DNA from: Methylophaga marina
GTDB taxonomy: Bacteria > Pseudomonadota > Gammaproteobacteria > Nitrosococcales > Methylophagaceae
Assembly (NCBI RefSeq): GCF_030296755.1
Contig: NZ_AP027741.1
Coordinates: 1,178,001 to 1,242,000, forward strand
Direction of reading: 5' to 3'
DNA: 64,000 nucleotides
Below, piece by piece: positions 50,933-63,915 of the stretch; the stretch's first letter is position 1, and each line of letters begins with the position of its first letter. A model generated the notes under the pieces. It saw nothing but the letters and a program-made list of their open reading frames with translations. It was not told the DNA's origin and searched no databases. The position numbers were made by a program, and so were the translations under genes.

Positions 50933-52120
50933 TTATGATTGTGCGGCGCGCTGCTCCAGAATATCAACAGCAGGTAACTTCTTGCCTTCAAGAAACTCTA
51001 GAAATGCACCGCCACCGGTTGAAATATAAGAAATATCGTCACAAATTTTATATTTAGACACTGCCGCTAATGTATCACCACCACCAGCAATAGAAAATGC
51101 ATCAGACTCAGCGATGGCCATCGCGACTTCTTTTGTACCTTCACCAAACTGATTAAATTCAAATACACCCACAGGACCGTTCCAAACAATGGTACCGGCA
51201 TTTTTTAAAATTTCTGTTAAAGCAGCGGCAGATTTTGGACCAATATCAAAAATCATGTCATCAGCCACAATATCAGCCACTTTTTTGGTTTCAGCTTCTG
51301 CATTCTCAGCAAAGTGCTTTCCACATACGACATCAACAGGGACCGGAATATCCCCGCCACGATTTTGGGCTTCTGCGCGTAATTTTTTACAGGTATCAAT
51401 CAAATCTTCTTCATAAAGTGAATTACCCACTTGATAACCTTCGGCTGCAATAAAGGTGTTGGCTATCCCGCCGCCGACGATAAGCTGATCCACTTTTTTT
51501 GATAATGATTCTAGAACGGTTAATTTTGTTGATACTTTTGAGCCACCCACAATGGCGACAAGTGGTCTTGCTGGATTATCTAATGCCTTAGCCAGTGCCT
51601 CCAATTCTGTTGCCAGTAGTGGACCAGCACAAGCAATGGGCGCATACTTCGCCACACCATGAGTCGAAGCCTGAGCACGATGGGCGGTGCCAAACGCGTC
51701 CATCACAAACACATCACATAACTTCGCCATGCGACGAGATAAGGCTTCATCATTCGCCTTTTCACCCTTATTAAATCGCACATTTTCGCAAAGTACGACT
51801 TCACCCGCTTCAACAGGAATGAACTCGGGTTCCAACCAGTTTTGTTCAAGTCGCACCGGGCGATCTAATAAAGCAGATAAATAATTGGCTACCGGCGCCA
51901 ATGAGTATTGATGTTCGTATTCACCTTCAGTGGGTCTGCCAAGGTGTGACATGATCATGACTTTTGCACCTGCTTTTAATGCCATTTCGATAGTAGGCAA
52001 TGAAGCATGAATTCGGGTGCCATCAGCAACCACACCTTTTTTCAGTGGCACATTGAGATCCTGGCGAATCAGTACACGCTTACCCGCCAAATCCAGATCA
52101 GCCATCTTGATTACAGACAT
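50933..52120 (-). CDS. pgk: phosphoglycerate kinase
   Basis: Two-domain kinase of 395 aa. The N-terminal substrate signature [26 protein letters not shown] and the hinge/nucleotide blocks [13 protein letters not shown] and FNGP-like [10 protein letters not shown] are present, together with [12 protein letters not shown]. Its own promoter lies upstream, after the terminator of gap, so pgk-pyk-fba can be expressed separately from gap. Confidence 0.96.
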   Translation of the reverse strand: MSVIKMADLDLAGKRVLIRQDLNVPLKKGVVADGTRIHASLPTIEMALKAGAKVMIMSHLGRPTEGEYEHQYSLAPVANYLSALLDRPVRLEQNWLEPEFIPVEAGEVVLCENVRFNKGEKANDEALSRRMAKLCDVFVMDAFGTAHRAQASTHGVAKYAPIACAGPLLATELEALAKALDNPARPLVAIVGGSKVSTKLTVLESLSKKVDQLIVGGGIANTFIAAEGYQVGNSLYEEDLIDTCKKLRAEAQNRGGDIPVPVDVVCGKHFAENAEAETKKVADIVADDMIFDIGPKSAAALTEILKNAGTIVWNGPVGVFEFNQFGEGTKEVAMAIAESDAFSIAGGGDTLAAVSKYKICDDISYISTGGGAFLEFLEGKKLPAVDILEQRAAQS

Positions 52121-52165
52121 GATGATTTTCCTCGTGAATAATTAAAATTGTGACTTTCATCACAA

Positions 52166-52193
52166 AGTATAACGTTCTAGAACAGTTTGACCA
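52166..52193 (-). promoter_or_regulatory. promoter of pgk-pyk-fba with an embedded palindrome
   Basis: On the minus strand TGGTCA (4/6 of -35) and TATACT (5/6 of -10) are separated by 16 bp. The spacer contains the perfect 10-bp palindrome GTTCTAGAAC (52174-52183), which would be a good site for a repressor. The operator role is inference. Confidence 0.5.
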
Positions 52194-52199
52194 TAAAAA

Positions 52200-52225
52200 A
52201 AGGCTTTCTGGATTCAGAAAGCCTT
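52200..52225 (-). terminator. terminator after gap
   Basis: An 11-bp stem (AAGGCTTTCTG/CAGAAAGCCTT) with a GATT loop is followed on the minus strand by seven T. The plus strand also has a T run after a short gap. Confidence 0.92.
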
Positions 52226-52251
52226 CGTTTTTTTATTGGAAAAAGAATGAA

Positions 52252-53280
<1,029 letters not shown>

Positions 53281-53341
53281 CTAAGAACTGAAATCTCAGT
53301 TTGAAATTTCACTTATTAGACTTTCGAGCTTTAGAGAGAGA

Positions 53342-53367
53342 AAACCAGTGAGCAGATGCCCACTGGT
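53342..53367 (-). terminator. hairpin between tkt and gap
   Basis: An 8-bp stem (AACCAGTG/CACTGGTT) with a 10-base loop is followed on the minus strand by TTTTCTCTC. It could be a weak terminator or attenuator after tkt. The remaining 85 bases up to gap show no gene. Confidence 0.5.
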
Positions 53368-53402
53368 TCAATCTCTTTACTTCATTTCTAAACCAGTAAT
53401 AA

Positions 53403-55391
53403 TTACAGTACTGATTTAACTGTCTTAACGACATTTTCAACGGTGAAGCCGAAGTGTTTCATCAACACACCACCTGGCGCAGATTCACCAAATGTGTCGA
53501 TACCAACAACACCACCTTCCAGGCCAACATACTTGCGCCAGAAGTCAGTCACACCCGCTTCAACAGATACACGTTTAACACCTGGTGTTAATACGCTGTC
53601 TTTGTAAGCTTGGTCTTGACGATCAAACACGTTAGTTGAAGGCATAGAAACAACGCGTGCTTTCACACCGTCAGCTTTCAGTTCTTCTTGTGCTTTAACC
53701 GCTAAGTCAACTTCAGAACCTGTCGCGATAATGATGACATCCGCTGCGCCGCCTTCTGCTTCAGACAGAACATAAGCACCTTTACGGATACCTTCAAAGT
53801 CAGCTGTGTCGTGTTTACGACCAGGAATACCTTGACGGCTTAATACTAAGCTTGAAGGACCATCTTTACGTTCAACCGCAGCAACCCAAGCAACAGCCAC
53901 TTCAGTTTCATCAGAAGGACGCCATACATCCATGTTAGGAATGTAACGCAGACCTGCTGTGTTTTCGATTGGTTGGTGAGTAGGACCGTCTTCACCCTGA
54001 CCGATAGAGTCATGAGTTAAAATAGCGATTGTGCGTTGTTTCATCAATGCCGCCATACGCAGTGCAGACTTAGCATAGTCAGAGAACATGTGGAACGTAC
54101 CACCGTAAGGCAGTAAACCACCGTGCAGTGCCATACCATTCATGATGGCATACATACCAAACTCACGAACACCGTATGAAATGTAGTTACCTGACTCTTT
54201 ACCAGAAACATGTTTGAAGCTTGAACAGCTTGTCAGATTAGAACCTGTTAAGTCAGCAGAACCACCGATAAATTCTGGTAATTCAGGTGCTAAAGCAGTG
54301 ATAACGTTTTGTGATGCTTTACGTGAAGCAACGCTTTCTGCTTTATCGTTGAAATCAGCGATCATTTTATCTGTGAATTGTTTCCAGTCAGCGGGTAATT
54401 CACCTGCCATGCGGCGTTTAAATTCAGCAGCTAATTCTGGGTATTCAGCAGCATAAGCGTCGAATTTTTTGTTCCATTCAGCTTCCGCAGCATCACCTTT
54501 CGCTTTCGCATCCCAACCCGCATAAACGTCTTCAGGAATAACAAAAGGTTCGTAGTCCCAACCTAACTCTTTACGAGTTAATGCAACTTCTTCTTCACCT
54601 AATGCCGCACCATGACAATCATGGCTAGCAGATTTGTTTGGTGAACCGAAACCAATGATGGTTTTACAGCAAATCAATGACGGTTTGTCAGTCACTTTTT
54701 TCGCTGCTTCAATAGCTGCATTGATTGCATCAGAGTCGTGACCATCTACTGATTGAACGTGCCAGCCGTAAGCTTCGAAACGTTTAACAGTGTCATCTGT
54801 GTACCAGCCATCAATGTGACCGTCGATAGAGATGTTGTTGTCATCCCAGAATGCGATCAGATTACCCAGACCCCATGTACCAGCAAGAGCACATGCTTCA
54901 TGAGAAACACCTTCCATTAAACAACCATCGCCCATGAAGACATAAGTGTGGTGGTTAACGATGTCATGACCTGGCTTGTTGAATTGATCAGCCATCAGTT
55001 TTTCAGCCATCGCAAAACCAACACCGTTGGTGATACCTTGACCTAATGGACCTGTTGTTGTTTCAACACCTGGTGCATAACCATACTCTGGGTGACCTGC
55101 ACATTGTGAATGTAATTGACGGAATGTTTTGAGTGAATCCATTGGCAAGTCATAACCTGACAAATGCAACAATGAATAAATCAACATTGAACCGTGACCA
55201 TTAGATAGGATGAAACGGTCACGATCAGCCCAATTTGGGTTATTTGGGTTGTGTTTTAAATGGTCATTCCATAACACTTCGGCAATATCTGCCATACCCA
55301 TAGGCGCACCGGGGTGACCCGAGTTTGCCTTTTGTACTGCATCCATGCTGAGCGCACGGATTGCATTAGCTAAATGTCTACGTGTAGCCAT
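53403..55391 (-). CDS. tkt: transketolase
   Basis: Thiamine-diphosphate enzyme moving two-carbon units; central to regenerating ribulose 5-phosphate for formaldehyde fixation. The ThDP/Mg blocks [20 protein letters not shown] and DDNNISIDG, the His-rich [19 protein letters not shown] at the N-terminus and the Pyr-domain [10 protein letters not shown] are present. The 662 aa equal the E. coli length. The start ATG follows TAGGAGAA. It is 25 bp after the redoxin gene. Confidence 0.96.
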   Translation of the reverse strand: MATRRHLANAIRALSMDAVQKANSGHPGAPMGMADIAEVLWNDHLKHNPNNPNWADRDRFILSNGHGSMLIYSLLHLSGYDLPMDSLKTFRQLHSQCAGHPEYGYAPGVETTTGPLGQGITNGVGFAMAEKLMADQFNKPGHDIVNHHTYVFMGDGCLMEGVSHEACALAGTWGLGNLIAFWDDNNISIDGHIDGWYTDDTVKRFEAYGWHVQSVDGHDSDAINAAIEAAKKVTDKPSLICCKTIIGFGSPNKSASHDCHGAALGEEEVALTRKELGWDYEPFVIPEDVYAGWDAKAKGDAAEAEWNKKFDAYAAEYPELAAEFKRRMAGELPADWKQFTDKMIADFNDKAESVASRKASQNVITALAPELPEFIGGSADLTGSNLTSCSSFKHVSGKESGNYISYGVREFGMYAIMNGMALHGGLLPYGGTFHMFSDYAKSALRMAALMKQRTIAILTHDSIGQGEDGPTHQPIENTAGLRYIPNMDVWRPSDETEVAVAWVAAVERKDGPSSLVLSRQGIPGRKHDTADFEGIRKGAYVLSEAEGGAADVIIIATGSEVDLAVKAQEELKADGVKARVVSMPSTNVFDRQDQAYKDSVLTPGVKRVSVEAGVTDFWRKYVGLEGGVVGIDTFGESAPGGVLMKHFGFTVENVVKTVKSVL

Positions 55392-55416
55392 TATCTACAT
55401 TCTCCTATTAAAAAAA

Positions 55417-55971
55417 TTAAGCTGCCCGCCATTTGATCGAGCAACCCATACTAGGTATTTGATTTTCTGGGCCGTGGCCTGTTTCTGCCACTTGTTTCAT
55501 TGCTTCAAACAAATCTCGTCTGACATCAGATGCTGCGGCTTCTTTTCTACTGGCATCCAAACGACCGCGATATTGTAGTTGCAAATCACTGTTATAACCA
55601 AAAAAATCGGGTGTGCAGACTGCACCATAAGCCTGGGCAACCTGTTGTGTTTCGTCGTACAGATATGGAAATGAGAACGCTTGCTGTATCGCAAGCTGTT
55701 TCATATTGTCGAACGCGTCTTCAGGGTACTCGTTCACATCATTAGACATAATCGCGACAGAATTGATACCTAATGCTTTCAACTCATTCGTATCACGTAC
55801 CAATCTATCTATTACCGCTTTTACATAAGGGCAATGGTTACAAATGAACATAACTAACAATCCATTTTCACCACGACAGTCTTCTAATGTCCAGATTTTA
55901 CCGTCTGTTCCTGGCAGAGAAAAATCCACAGCAGGCAAACCAAATTCACAGACTGGTGTCTCTAAAGCCAT
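55417..55971 (-). CDS. thioredoxin-like/AhpC-TSA redoxin
   Basis: Redoxin-fold protein of 184 aa with the N-terminal LPAVDFSLPGTDGKIWTLED strand block and a single-pair site region FICNHCPYVKAV, where NHCPYVKA is typical of the thioredoxin-family proteins often annotated as peroxiredoxin-like. A later block is GVVCTPDFFGY-like (AVCTPDFFGYN). Its reducing partner is unknown. It is the first gene of the tkt group, only 25 bp before tkt, and may be co-transcribed. Confidence 0.85.
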   Translation of the reverse strand: MALETPVCEFGLPAVDFSLPGTDGKIWTLEDCRGENGLLVMFICNHCPYVKAVIDRLVRDTNELKALGINSVAIMSNDVNEYPEDAFDNMKQLAIQQAFSFPYLYDETQQVAQAYGAVCTPDFFGYNSDLQLQYRGRLDASRKEAAASDVRRDLFEAMKQVAETGHGPENQIPSMGCSIKWRAA

Positions 55972-56336
55972 AAACGCTCACTACAGTTATACTTTATGTC
56001 GTTTAAGATGAAAAACGACGCATGAAACTCTTTTGGAGTTCTGCATATTACCAGACAATTTACATAATGCGAAATGAAGCTGTCAGCGATTTTTAGCCTT
56101 GCCCTTTGCGATGATCTGTAAAAAAAGTAATGACTTAGATGAGGCACCGATGAAATTCCTCTCAGCCAATCGCAGCAGAAATAGAACAATTTCTGGCACT
56201 GCGCGGTTTCTTTGATCGCCTCAAGCTGAACATCGCATATTAAGGTGAACTGTTATCACTTCATGCCAACATCATGTTTTAATGTATTTATTGAATTACT
56301 ACCTTTAATCAGGTTCATTTCCTAGCTGAGAATTTC
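55972..56336. other. 365-bp gap with a possible broken mini-ORF
   Basis: This gap separates the divergent redoxin and PBP1B genes. No tRNA, sRNA or clear promoter was recognised. On the plus strand an ATG at 56111 opens a frame through 56161, and a neighbouring frame then reads QPIAAEIEQFLALRGFFDR to a stop at 56241-56243. It could be a decayed 43-aa gene, but the two halves need a one-base change outside a homopolymer. Confidence 0.3.
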
Positions 56337-58690
56337 ATGGCTCAAAAAAAGCGCCCTCTAAAAAGCGTACCCGCTCAAAAAAATCACCACGTAGAAAAAA
56401 ACAAACGGGGTTTATCAGCCGCTCAAGTTTGCTGAAAATTGCTTTTACTCTACTGGTTCTACTTGGATTATTAACCCTATTCCTTGATGTTCAGATTCGT
56501 AGTCAGTTTGAAGGCAAGCGCTGGGCTGTTCCTGCCAAGGTATATGCTCGCCCATTAGAGTTGTATGCTGGGGCTCCGCTCTCACTCTCCGACCTGAAAA
56601 TTGAATTAAAAGGGTTAGGGTATCAATTTCGTTCAAAAGCCGCACAGCCTGGCCAGGCCGCCTTCTCCTCATCGAAGGCCATCATCGCCACTCGTGGCTT
56701 TCGTTTTAGCGATGGCATGGAGCCGGCAAGAAAACTCATTCTCGACTTTAATGCTGAAGGTGTAACACGCCTAAGAGATTATCAAGGTCAGGATGTGCCA
56801 CTGGTTCGCCTTGAACCTGTTCTGATAGGAGGCATCTACCCACTTAATAATGAAGACCGGGATCTTATTCAGTTAAAAGATGCCCCTCCGATGTTGAGCG
56901 AAGCTTTAATCGCTATCGAAGACAGAGATTTTTACCAGCATCATGGCATCTCCCCCAAAGGCATAGCCCGAGCTATGGTTGCCAATATTAAGGCTGGTAG
57001 TTTTGTTCAGGGCGGTAGTACCCTGACTCAACAGCTTATTAAGAACTTCTATCTCACCTCTGACCGTAGTCTGGTTAGAAAGCTACTCGAAATTCCGATG
57101 GCTTTATTGTTAGAGCTGCACTACGACAAAGATGACATTTTGGAAGCCTATCTGAATGAAGTCTATCTGGGACAAGATGGCGCACGAGCCATTCATGGTT
57201 TTGGTTTGGGTGCACATTACTTTTTCGCACAACCGCTACAAGAGTTAAAACTGCATCAGTTAGCATTACTTGCCGGCCTAGTGAAGGGGCCTTCTTATTA
57301 CGACCCAAGACGCCACCCTGAGCGGGCAAAGAATCGACGCAATCTGGTGCTAAAAGTGTTATATGAGCAAGATAAAATTACACAACAACAATATCAGCAA
57401 GCGAGAAACGCCAACCTTGATGTTGTCGAGAAAGGTACACTTTTAAAAGAAGCGTATCCAGCCTTTTTGGACTTAGTGAAAAGACAGTTACGTCGTGATT
57501 ATCGTGATGAAGATCTGAACTCAGAAGGGCTACGGGTCTATACCAGCCTGGATCCGATCACTCAACGTCATGCTGAGTCATCTTTAAAATCCACCATTGC
57601 GAGTCTGCAACAACACCATGGCTCTAAATTAAAATCGCTACAGGGCAGTATGGTAGTGACAGACCCACAAACGGGTGAAGTCCTAGCGGTCATCGGTGAC
57701 AAAAATACACGTTATAAAGGCTTTAATCGCGCATTGGACTCTGTACGCCCCATCGGCTCGTTGGTAAAACCTGCCGTGTATTTAACAGCCTTAGAACAAG
57801 GTAAAACACTGGCCAGTATGGTGGATGATTCAAGCTTCACTCTGACACTTCCCAATGGTCAAACATGGAAACCACAAAACTTCAGCAAACAATCCCATGA
57901 GGATGTTTTACTGATTGATGCCTTAGCCCACTCTTACAACATAGCTACCGTTCGCCTTGGAATGGAAGCAGGTTTGGATGAGGTCATTAATACGTTGAAC
58001 CGATTAGGCATTAAACGTCAGCTCGATGCCTACCCCTCGCTCTTATTAGGTGCTCAGGGCTTATCTCCGCTTGAAGTCGCGACAATGTATCAAACCATTG
58101 CTGCCAATGGTTTTCAGACCCCTGCCCGAGCTATTCGCACGGTCACAGACAGTCAAGGTGAAGCGCTATCCAGCTATCCATTCCAACTGCGTCAGACTAT
58201 CGATGCAGATGATGTTTATCTGATTCAAACAGCCATGCAAGAAGTCACTCACAGTGGCACGGCTGCCAGCATTTACTCCAGCTTACCCAGTCATATCAAT
58301 ACTGCCGGTAAGACGGGCACAACCGATGATCAACGAGATAGCTGGTTTGCGGGTTTCAGCAATAATCGTCTCGCCGTGGTATGGCTTGGTCAGGATGATA
58401 ATTCCCCCTTACCATTCACCGGTTCAGGCGGAGCGTTGCGTGTCTGGAAAAACTTTATGAGGAGTCAGCCTCTGGAATCGTTTGAGGCACCATTGCCTGA
58501 CGATATAAAATGGCTCTGGATAGACACACAAACGGGCTTTTTATCCGCTCAAGAATGTGAACATTCCCGACAACTGCCTTTCATCTCGGGAACAGAGCCT
58601 GTCGAGATGTCTGAATGTGTCACTCAGCCAGGACAGCAATCTAATCCGGTGACTCGGTCACTGGACTGGATTAAAGATTGGTTTCAATAA
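56337..58690 (+). CDS. mrcB: penicillin-binding protein 1B (bifunctional peptidoglycan synthase); N-terminus frameshifted
   Basis: Class A PBP with a short basic cytosolic tail, one membrane helix, the UB2H-like domain (about 60-160), glycosyltransferase domain (EDRDFYQHHGISPKGIARA, GGSTLTQQLIKNF) and transpeptidase domain (RPIGSLVKPAVYLTAL, SYNIA, KTGTTDD). As sequenced, the main frame starts only at TTG 56429. The better start is ATG 56337, whose frame is lost at a seven-A run (56344-56350). One more A gives MAQKKAPSKKRTRSKK joined to the main frame, 784 aa. It polymerises and cross-links peptidoglycan in the periplasm. Confidence 0.92.
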
Positions 58691-58699
58691 GGGTTAACA

Positions 58700-59254
58700 A
58701 TGACAAATTCTGCTTTACGCTTTTTCATGACGGGTTTGATGTTAAGTATGCTTGCGGCATGTTCGACGACACCTTACCAGCCATCTCAACCACCCGTGGA
58801 TGATCGAAGCAGCGAACCGACGCTGCCACAGCCGCCGGAAACACCTACTTACCCGCCAGTAGAGGATGTCACTCCTGAACAGCCAAGATCTGCTCAGCCA
58901 GCACCATCCCCCCAGGTACAAACACCGATAAAACAAAGTCCTGCTGTCGTGGCGTTACTGGATAAAGCGGAACAAGCGAGAGTAAGTGGTGACTTACGGG
59001 GCGCACAAAACAACTTGCAGCGTGCGCAACGTATAGCACCGCGGGATCCTAAAGTGTATTACTCACTCGCTCAGACACATATGAGTCTGGAAGATTATGA
59101 CCTTGCAGAACAGGTCGCGCTTAAAGGTGTCTCCTTATCATCTGGTAATAATGTACTGCTTAAGCGTTTCTGGCAGTTACTGACCGAAATAAGACTCAGA
59201 GCAGGAGATGTCTCGGGTGCCGAAGTGGCGAAACTCAGAGCACAGAAATATTAA
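58700..59254 (+). CDS. TPR-containing outer-membrane lipoprotein, candidate PBP1B activator (LpoP-like)
   Basis: Protein of 184 aa with a lipoprotein signal ending LAAC (Cys21). A long Pro/Gln/Ser-rich linker (about 25-80) and a C-terminal tetratricopeptide-like region (about 85-184: [44 protein letters not shown]) follow. It begins 9 bp after mrcB. In Pseudomonas aeruginosa the TPR lipoprotein LpoP is encoded next to PBP1B and activates it; the same layout here supports that role by analogy. The long linker would let a membrane-anchored TPR domain reach the synthase. Confidence 0.75.
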   Translation: MTNSALRFFMTGLMLSMLAACSTTPYQPSQPPVDDRSSEPTLPQPPETPTYPPVEDVTPEQPRSAQPAPSPQVQTPIKQSPAVVALLDKAEQARVSGDLRGAQNNLQRAQRIAPRDPKVYYSLAQTHMSLEDYDLAEQVALKGVSLSSGNNVLLKRFWQLLTEIRLRAGDVSGAEVAKLRAQKY

Positions 59255-62200
59255 GCAGACTGGCTAAGTTGCTGATAAAGAGAAGGGTAGTCTGTCAACA
59301 GTTCGGTCATGCCCTCAATGTCAAAGACTTCCACTTTTTCTAGAAGCTGTTGCGCGTAATGAGCTAATGGCGTGAATGTTTCTTTCTCTGCGATTTGCTT
59401 CAGATCAGCAGCAAAACGTTTAATTTCACTCATATTGTTGCTTTCATTGACCATTTTCCAAATCGGCATTTTGCTCTCCATAAAGCTAAGGATCACTGGT
59501 AATACGGCCATTTCATGATCGGACAATGTCAGGCCGCGAGTCTCTTCAGATCCGTCAGGTATCGAAGCTTCATGTTCTAAAAATTCTGCCAGCTTGCTGT
59601 AAAGTTCAGACTTTTTGACCGGCTTACGGATATGGTCATCAAAATGCTCTGATTTAAGACGTTCGAAGTCATCTTTCATTACAGATGCTGTCAGGGCGAT
59701 GATCGGGATATTGAATTCCGCTTTAATTTTCTCTGCCGCCTGATACCCATCCATCACAGGCATACGCAGATCCATCAGAATCAAATCAATACCTTGGGCT
59801 TTTACGGCTGCAACGGCCTCTTTACCATTTTCAGCTTCTACAATCTCTAGCGCAGAAGAGGAAAAGCTTTCCGTGACCAAACGACGGTTATCTTCAATAT
59901 CATCCACCACAAGAATAGTTGCAGGTGAAAACACAGGCAGTGAAGATGCCGAGTACTGCTTCAAGCTTGAATCAGCCGCAATTGATGCGACGACAACGTT
60001 ATTCAGATGCACCGTAAAAGTAGACCCCTTACCTACTTCACTTTTCACTGTGAGAGCTCCACCCATTAGTTTAATCAGACGACTACAAATGGATAAACCG
60101 AGACCCGTTCCGCCAAATTTTGCATTGTCCTGGCCAGGCGTTTGATGAAAGTCTTCAAATATTCGATCTAACTGATCCTCAGGTATGCCTAAACCAGTAT
60201 CTTCAATATCAATTCGTAATTTTAGATGACTACCCACAGCGCTCTCGACACTTGCCCGCATCGTTATTCGACCTGACTGAGTAAATTTAACCGCATTTCC
60301 CAGTAAGTTGAGTAATACCTGACGCAGACGAACCACATCCAGCATCAGACTATGAGGAATGTCTGAATCGACTTCCAGAATCAGTTCAACACCTTTATTC
60401 CGTAATGGCACACTGAATATATGCGATAACTCTTCAAACAAGACATGTGGGTTGGTGGCAGCATATTGTATGTCGAGTTTTCCGGCTTCGATTTTGGATA
60501 AATCCAAAATGTCATTAATTAATAACATTAAATCATTGCCAGCCGACTGAATCGTTTTTACATAGGATTTCAACTTATTGTCTTTAACCTGCTCATAGAG
60601 CAACTCAGTAAAGCCAATAATGGCATTCATCGGCGTCCGGATTTCATGGCTCATATTGGCAAGAAACTCAGATTTTGTACGGTTAGCCACTTCCGCTTTT
60701 TCCTTCGCCTCGACGAGTTGAGCCTCCATCTCGATCCGATCCGTCATATCTACAGCGATACCTAATAACGCCTCCTGCCCCTGGTATTTGATGGGCATAA
60801 TAGATACCATCATCGAGCGTTCTTCACCGTCCATTTTTTTGAATTCGACGATCTTTTGATCCACAAACCCTTGGGTTTTTATCTCATTAAGTACTTCTTC
60901 ACGTTGTTTCGGGTTCGAATAAAAACTCAGAATATTAAACTGAGGTAATTCATCCAGCTGCATGTTGTAGTCTAATAATGCCTGAGGGTTAGCGGTGATG
61001 ATCTGACCGTCAAAATGTGTCACGGCAATCTGTAAGGGCATATGATCAATCAAGGTTTTTGTTTGTGCTTCGGCAGCCTCACGTAAGCGGACTTGAGCGG
61101 CTAGTTTTCTATTCCAGAATAAAATCCAAGCCACCACAACTAAAAACAAGATCACAATTTTCAACATCAAACTGTAATCGACAATCGCCGCATATTTATC
61201 TTTCCCCCACTCATCAAGTATGCGTTGCTTATCTGCGAGTGAGATAGCATTAAAGGCCCGGTTAAAAAGGCTAACCATCGGTTGATAAGCCTCGCTAAAA
61301 CCAAATGCCAATGAGGTTTTGAAGCCGGTTTCCCCTACTATGCGTATGTTGTTGATACTCATTTCGGCAATGTGATAACTGGCCTGAGCCAGTGTGGCTA
61401 TTAATGCATCTACTTTTCCAGTAGACACGGCAGTCAAACCCTCTTGAATCGACATGACTTCAATAAAGTTGATATCTGGATACTGACTACGAATATTATC
61501 TACATAGCCATATTCATGAATCACGGCAATTTTTTTCTTTTTTATTGACGAGATATTTTCGACATAAACATTATCATCACGCATGACAATGACTATTGGA
61601 CTGTTTAAATATGGCCTGGTAAAGGTCAGAAACTGACCCAGTGTTGAATCACTGGTTTCTGAAATCATATCGACCTTACCTGCTTTAATAAGCTCAATTG
61701 ACTCTGCCCAAGTGGAAGTAGGCACGTACTCAATAGTGATGCCCAGTTTGTTTTCTATCAGTTGCAAATACTCAGCAACAATACCGATATAATTTCCATC
61801 TTTATCAAAGGCTTCATATGGTAACCAGTTAGGGTCACCGGTTAAGCGAATTGTTTTATGCTCGTTTAACCAGAATTGTTCACTCGGTGACAAAATAATA
61901 TTCTTCGATACGGCCTCATCGGTAATATTTCGTTTAAACCATTTATCATCGATACTACGTTTCTGTACTGCTGATATCGCAAGTAAAGCTTTATCAATAA
62001 TGGATGACAACATCGGCTCTGATTTTTGCGTAGCCATGTAGAGATTCTCACTCCCTAAATAGCGTGTCGACTGTAATGGTTCGATATTCAAAATAGCTTT
62101 GTTATCAAGTTTGTAGCTCAAAACAGCATAAGTGTCGTATAACAGTTCGGCGTCGCCATTCACAACTAAGTGAATAGCCTCATCTGATGAGCCGGTTTCA

Positions 62201-62772
62201 ATGATATTAAGTTTGGGGAAATAGCGTTTGATCGTACTAATCCTGGAGTCATCTTTTGGTAAAGCCACTCGCAATCCATCCAGCGAGTTTTTATTGTCGA
62301 GTTTAATGTCATTACGAATAAAAAAATATTCAACAGCCTCATGATACGGACTGGAGAATGTCATATAAGCCATTTTTTCCTGCGTCATAAATACTGCAGG
62401 TAATAAATCAATCTCTCCATCAACAAACTGTTTTAGATGATCACGCCAAGAGCCTTCCGTTTCATAGGTAAATTTTAAGCCTGTTAATGAAGAAACGATG
62501 TTGAGATAGTCCCTGGCAATACCGATATATTGGTTATTCTCATTCACAAAATCATAAGGTGGCCATTCACTTCCGGCCCCCACAATAATTTCAGGATGGG
62601 TGTCTATCCAGGCAATTTCTTCTTTCGTTAATAGCACAGGTGATTGGTACTGAGCTCGGACTGTTTCCGCGGCGGATTGGACAGTTGGACTATAGAAGAT
62701 GAGGATTGAATTCAGTAACAGAATGAACGTTGTGATTAATGTCATTCTTGTGGTTACTAAAGGATAATTCAT
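59251..62772 (-). CDS. BvgS/EvgS-like hybrid sensor histidine kinase
   Basis: An 1173-aa sensor. An N-terminal signal/membrane segment (about 8-34) precedes two tandem periplasmic solute-binding (SBP_bac_3) domains (about 45-278 and 295-525). A membrane helix (535-553), a PAS domain (about 570-685), HisKA with phospho-His 709 ([11 protein letters not shown]) and an HATPase with GTGLGLSI follow. The REC domain (about 950-1062) has Asp1001 (LILMDLRMP). The last 100 residues form an Hpt-like bundle but read AADLKQ where the phospho-His sequence AHxLKG is expected, so the final relay His appears lost. It lies 11 bp downstream of the REC/HD-GYP gene. Confidence 0.9.
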   Translation of the reverse strand: MNYPLVTTRMTLITTFILLLNSILIFYSPTVQSAAETVRAQYQSPVLLTKEEIAWIDTHPEIIVGAGSEWPPYDFVNENNQYIGIARDYLNIVSSLTGLKFTYETEGSWRDHLKQFVDGEIDLLPAVFMTQEKMAYMTFSSPYHEAVEYFFIRNDIKLDNKNSLDGLRVALPKDDSRISTIKRYFPKLNIIETGSSDEAIHLVVNGDAELLYDTYAVLSYKLDNKAILNIEPLQSTRYLGSENLYMATQKSEPMLSSIIDKALLAISAVQKRSIDDKWFKRNITDEAVSKNIILSPSEQFWLNEHKTIRLTGDPNWLPYEAFDKDGNYIGIVAEYLQLIENKLGITIEYVPTSTWAESIELIKAGKVDMISETSDSTLGQFLTFTRPYLNSPIVIVMRDDNVYVENISSIKKKKIAVIHEYGYVDNIRSQYPDINFIEVMSIQEGLTAVSTGKVDALIATLAQASYHIAEMSINNIRIVGETGFKTSLAFGFSEAYQPMVSLFNRAFNAISLADKQRILDEWGKDKYAAIVDYSLMLKIVILFLVVVAWILFWNRKLAAQVRLREAAEAQTKTLIDHMPLQIAVTHFDGQIITANPQALLDYNMQLDELPQFNILSFYSNPKQREEVLNEIKTQGFVDQKIVEFKKMDGEERSMMVSIMPIKYQGQEALLGIAVDMTDRIEMEAQLVEAKEKAEVANRTKSEFLANMSHEIRTPMNAIIGFTELLYEQVKDNKLKSYVKTIQSAGNDLMLLINDILDLSKIEAGKLDIQYAATNPHVLFEELSHIFSVPLRNKGVELILEVDSDIPHSLMLDVVRLRQVLLNLLGNAVKFTQSGRITMRASVESAVGSHLKLRIDIEDTGLGIPEDQLDRIFEDFHQTPGQDNAKFGGTGLGLSICSRLIKLMGGALTVKSEVGKGSTFTVHLNNVVVASIAADSSLKQYSASSLPVFSPATILVVDDIEDNRRLVTESFSSSALEIVEAENGKEAVAAVKAQGIDLILMDLRMPVMDGYQAAEKIKAEFNIPIIALTASVMKDDFERLKSEHFDDHIRKPVKKSELYSKLAEFLEHEASIPDGSEETRGLTLSDHEMAVLPVILSFMESKMPIWKMVNESNNMSEIKRFAADLKQIAEKETFTPLAHYAQQLLEKVEVFDIEGMTELLTDYPSLYQQLSQSA

Positions 62773-62783
62773 CTTATAAGCAT

Positions 62784-63836
62784 CTATTTAACAATGTCAG
62801 CAAACTGATCGAGGTGGCTTATCATCAAGTCGACTAACTCAGGATCAAAGTGATAACCGCGCTGTTCCTGGATGAAAGCAACCGCATCATCAACTGTCCA
62901 AGCTGTTTTATAGCAACGTTGATGAGTCAAGGCATCAAATACATCCGCCAGAGCAACAATTCGCCCATAGATGTGTATGTCAGATCCTTTTAAACCACGG
63001 GGATAACCGCTCCCATCCCATTTTTCATGATGCTGATAGGCAATAATCGCGGCTGATTTAATTAATTTTCGTTTGGAACCTGATAATAATTTATACGCGT
63101 TTGTCGTATGCGATTTCATCACCTCAAATTCTTCTGGCGTATATTTTCCTGGCTTGTGAAGAATCTCATGAGGGACTGTCATCTTGCCGATATCATGCAT
63201 GGGTGAGGCATGGTAAAGAGTATCGGCATCAGTATCGTTTAATGTGGGATGCAGTTTGGCCAAGAGTGCAGAAATCTCAGCCACTCGCCTAATGTGTTTA
63301 CCTGTTTCATCTGATGTGGATTCCATCAATTCAGTTAGAAACCAGATGAGTTCTTTTTGGCTATTTTCTAACTCAGATAATAAGCGCGCCTGTGCAAAAC
63401 GGGATTTTGTTTCCAGATCAATATTTTGCTGCTCAAGCCATTTTTTTGTCTGATATAACTGGACATGCGTTCTAACACGAGCAAGGAGTTCGGCGGCATG
63501 AAAAGGCTTGGTCACATAATCGACCCCACCGACTTTAAAAGCTCTGGCTATAGAATCCACATCCGCTTTTGCGGTGAGAAAAATTATTGGAATGTCTTTG
63601 AGTTGAGTTTGGCTTTTTATACGCTGACAGGTTTCATAGCCATCTAAGCCAGGCATCATGATGTCGAGCAGAATCAGATCAAACGCAGCATCATCGTTTT
63701 GCAGAATTGACAGTGCTTTTTCACCACTATTGGCAAAGGAAAACTCATAGCTGTCTTCCCTCAGTAAGCTCATAGCGACCTGAATATTGTCAGGGACGTC
63801 GTCAACTATAAGAATCTGAGCATGTGGTGCCATCAA
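62784..63836 (-). CDS. REC/HD-GYP response regulator (c-di-GMP phosphodiesterase type)
   Basis: RpfG-like protein of 350 aa. The REC domain (about 5-125) has acidic pair VDD, phospho-Asp58 ([13 protein letters not shown]) and switch residues Thr/Lys. A coiled linker (about 128-165) and an HD-GYP domain follow, with HD at 214-215 ([14 protein letters not shown]) and GYP in [16 protein letters not shown] (about 269-284). Metal and substrate residues look complete. It is probably the phospho-acceptor output of the hybrid kinase encoded 11 bp downstream, since the two form one operon. A close paralogue lies at 37720. Confidence 0.92.
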   Translation of the reverse strand: MMAPHAQILIVDDVPDNIQVAMSLLREDSYEFSFANSGEKALSILQNDDAAFDLILLDIMMPGLDGYETCQRIKSQTQLKDIPIIFLTAKADVDSIARAFKVGGVDYVTKPFHAAELLARVRTHVQLYQTKKWLEQQNIDLETKSRFAQARLLSELENSQKELIWFLTELMESTSDETGKHIRRVAEISALLAKLHPTLNDTDADTLYHASPMHDIGKMTVPHEILHKPGKYTPEEFEVMKSHTTNAYKLLSGSKRKLIKSAAIIAYQHHEKWDGSGYPRGLKGSDIHIYGRIVALADVFDALTHQRCYKTAWTVDDAVAFIQEQRGYHFDPELVDLMISHLDQFADIVK

Positions 63837-63890
63837 TCCAACCTATTAAAAAGTTGGTTCGATTATATAAGCAAGTTGAAAGAAAAGTAC

Positions 63891-63915
63891 AATACCCTGC
63901 ATCAAGCAGGGTATT
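63891..63915. repeat. perfect hairpin at the right end
   Basis: A 10-bp perfect inverted repeat (AATACCCTGC/GCAGGGTATT) with a 5-base loop lies upstream of the REC/HD-GYP start. No T run follows on either strand. The remaining sequence to 64000 shows no gene I can support. Confidence 0.55.

Noticed and set aside
55962-56189. 75-aa minus-strand frame upstream of the redoxin gene
   Set aside because: Overlaps the redoxin start, lacks a ribosome-binding site and has no recognisable domain.
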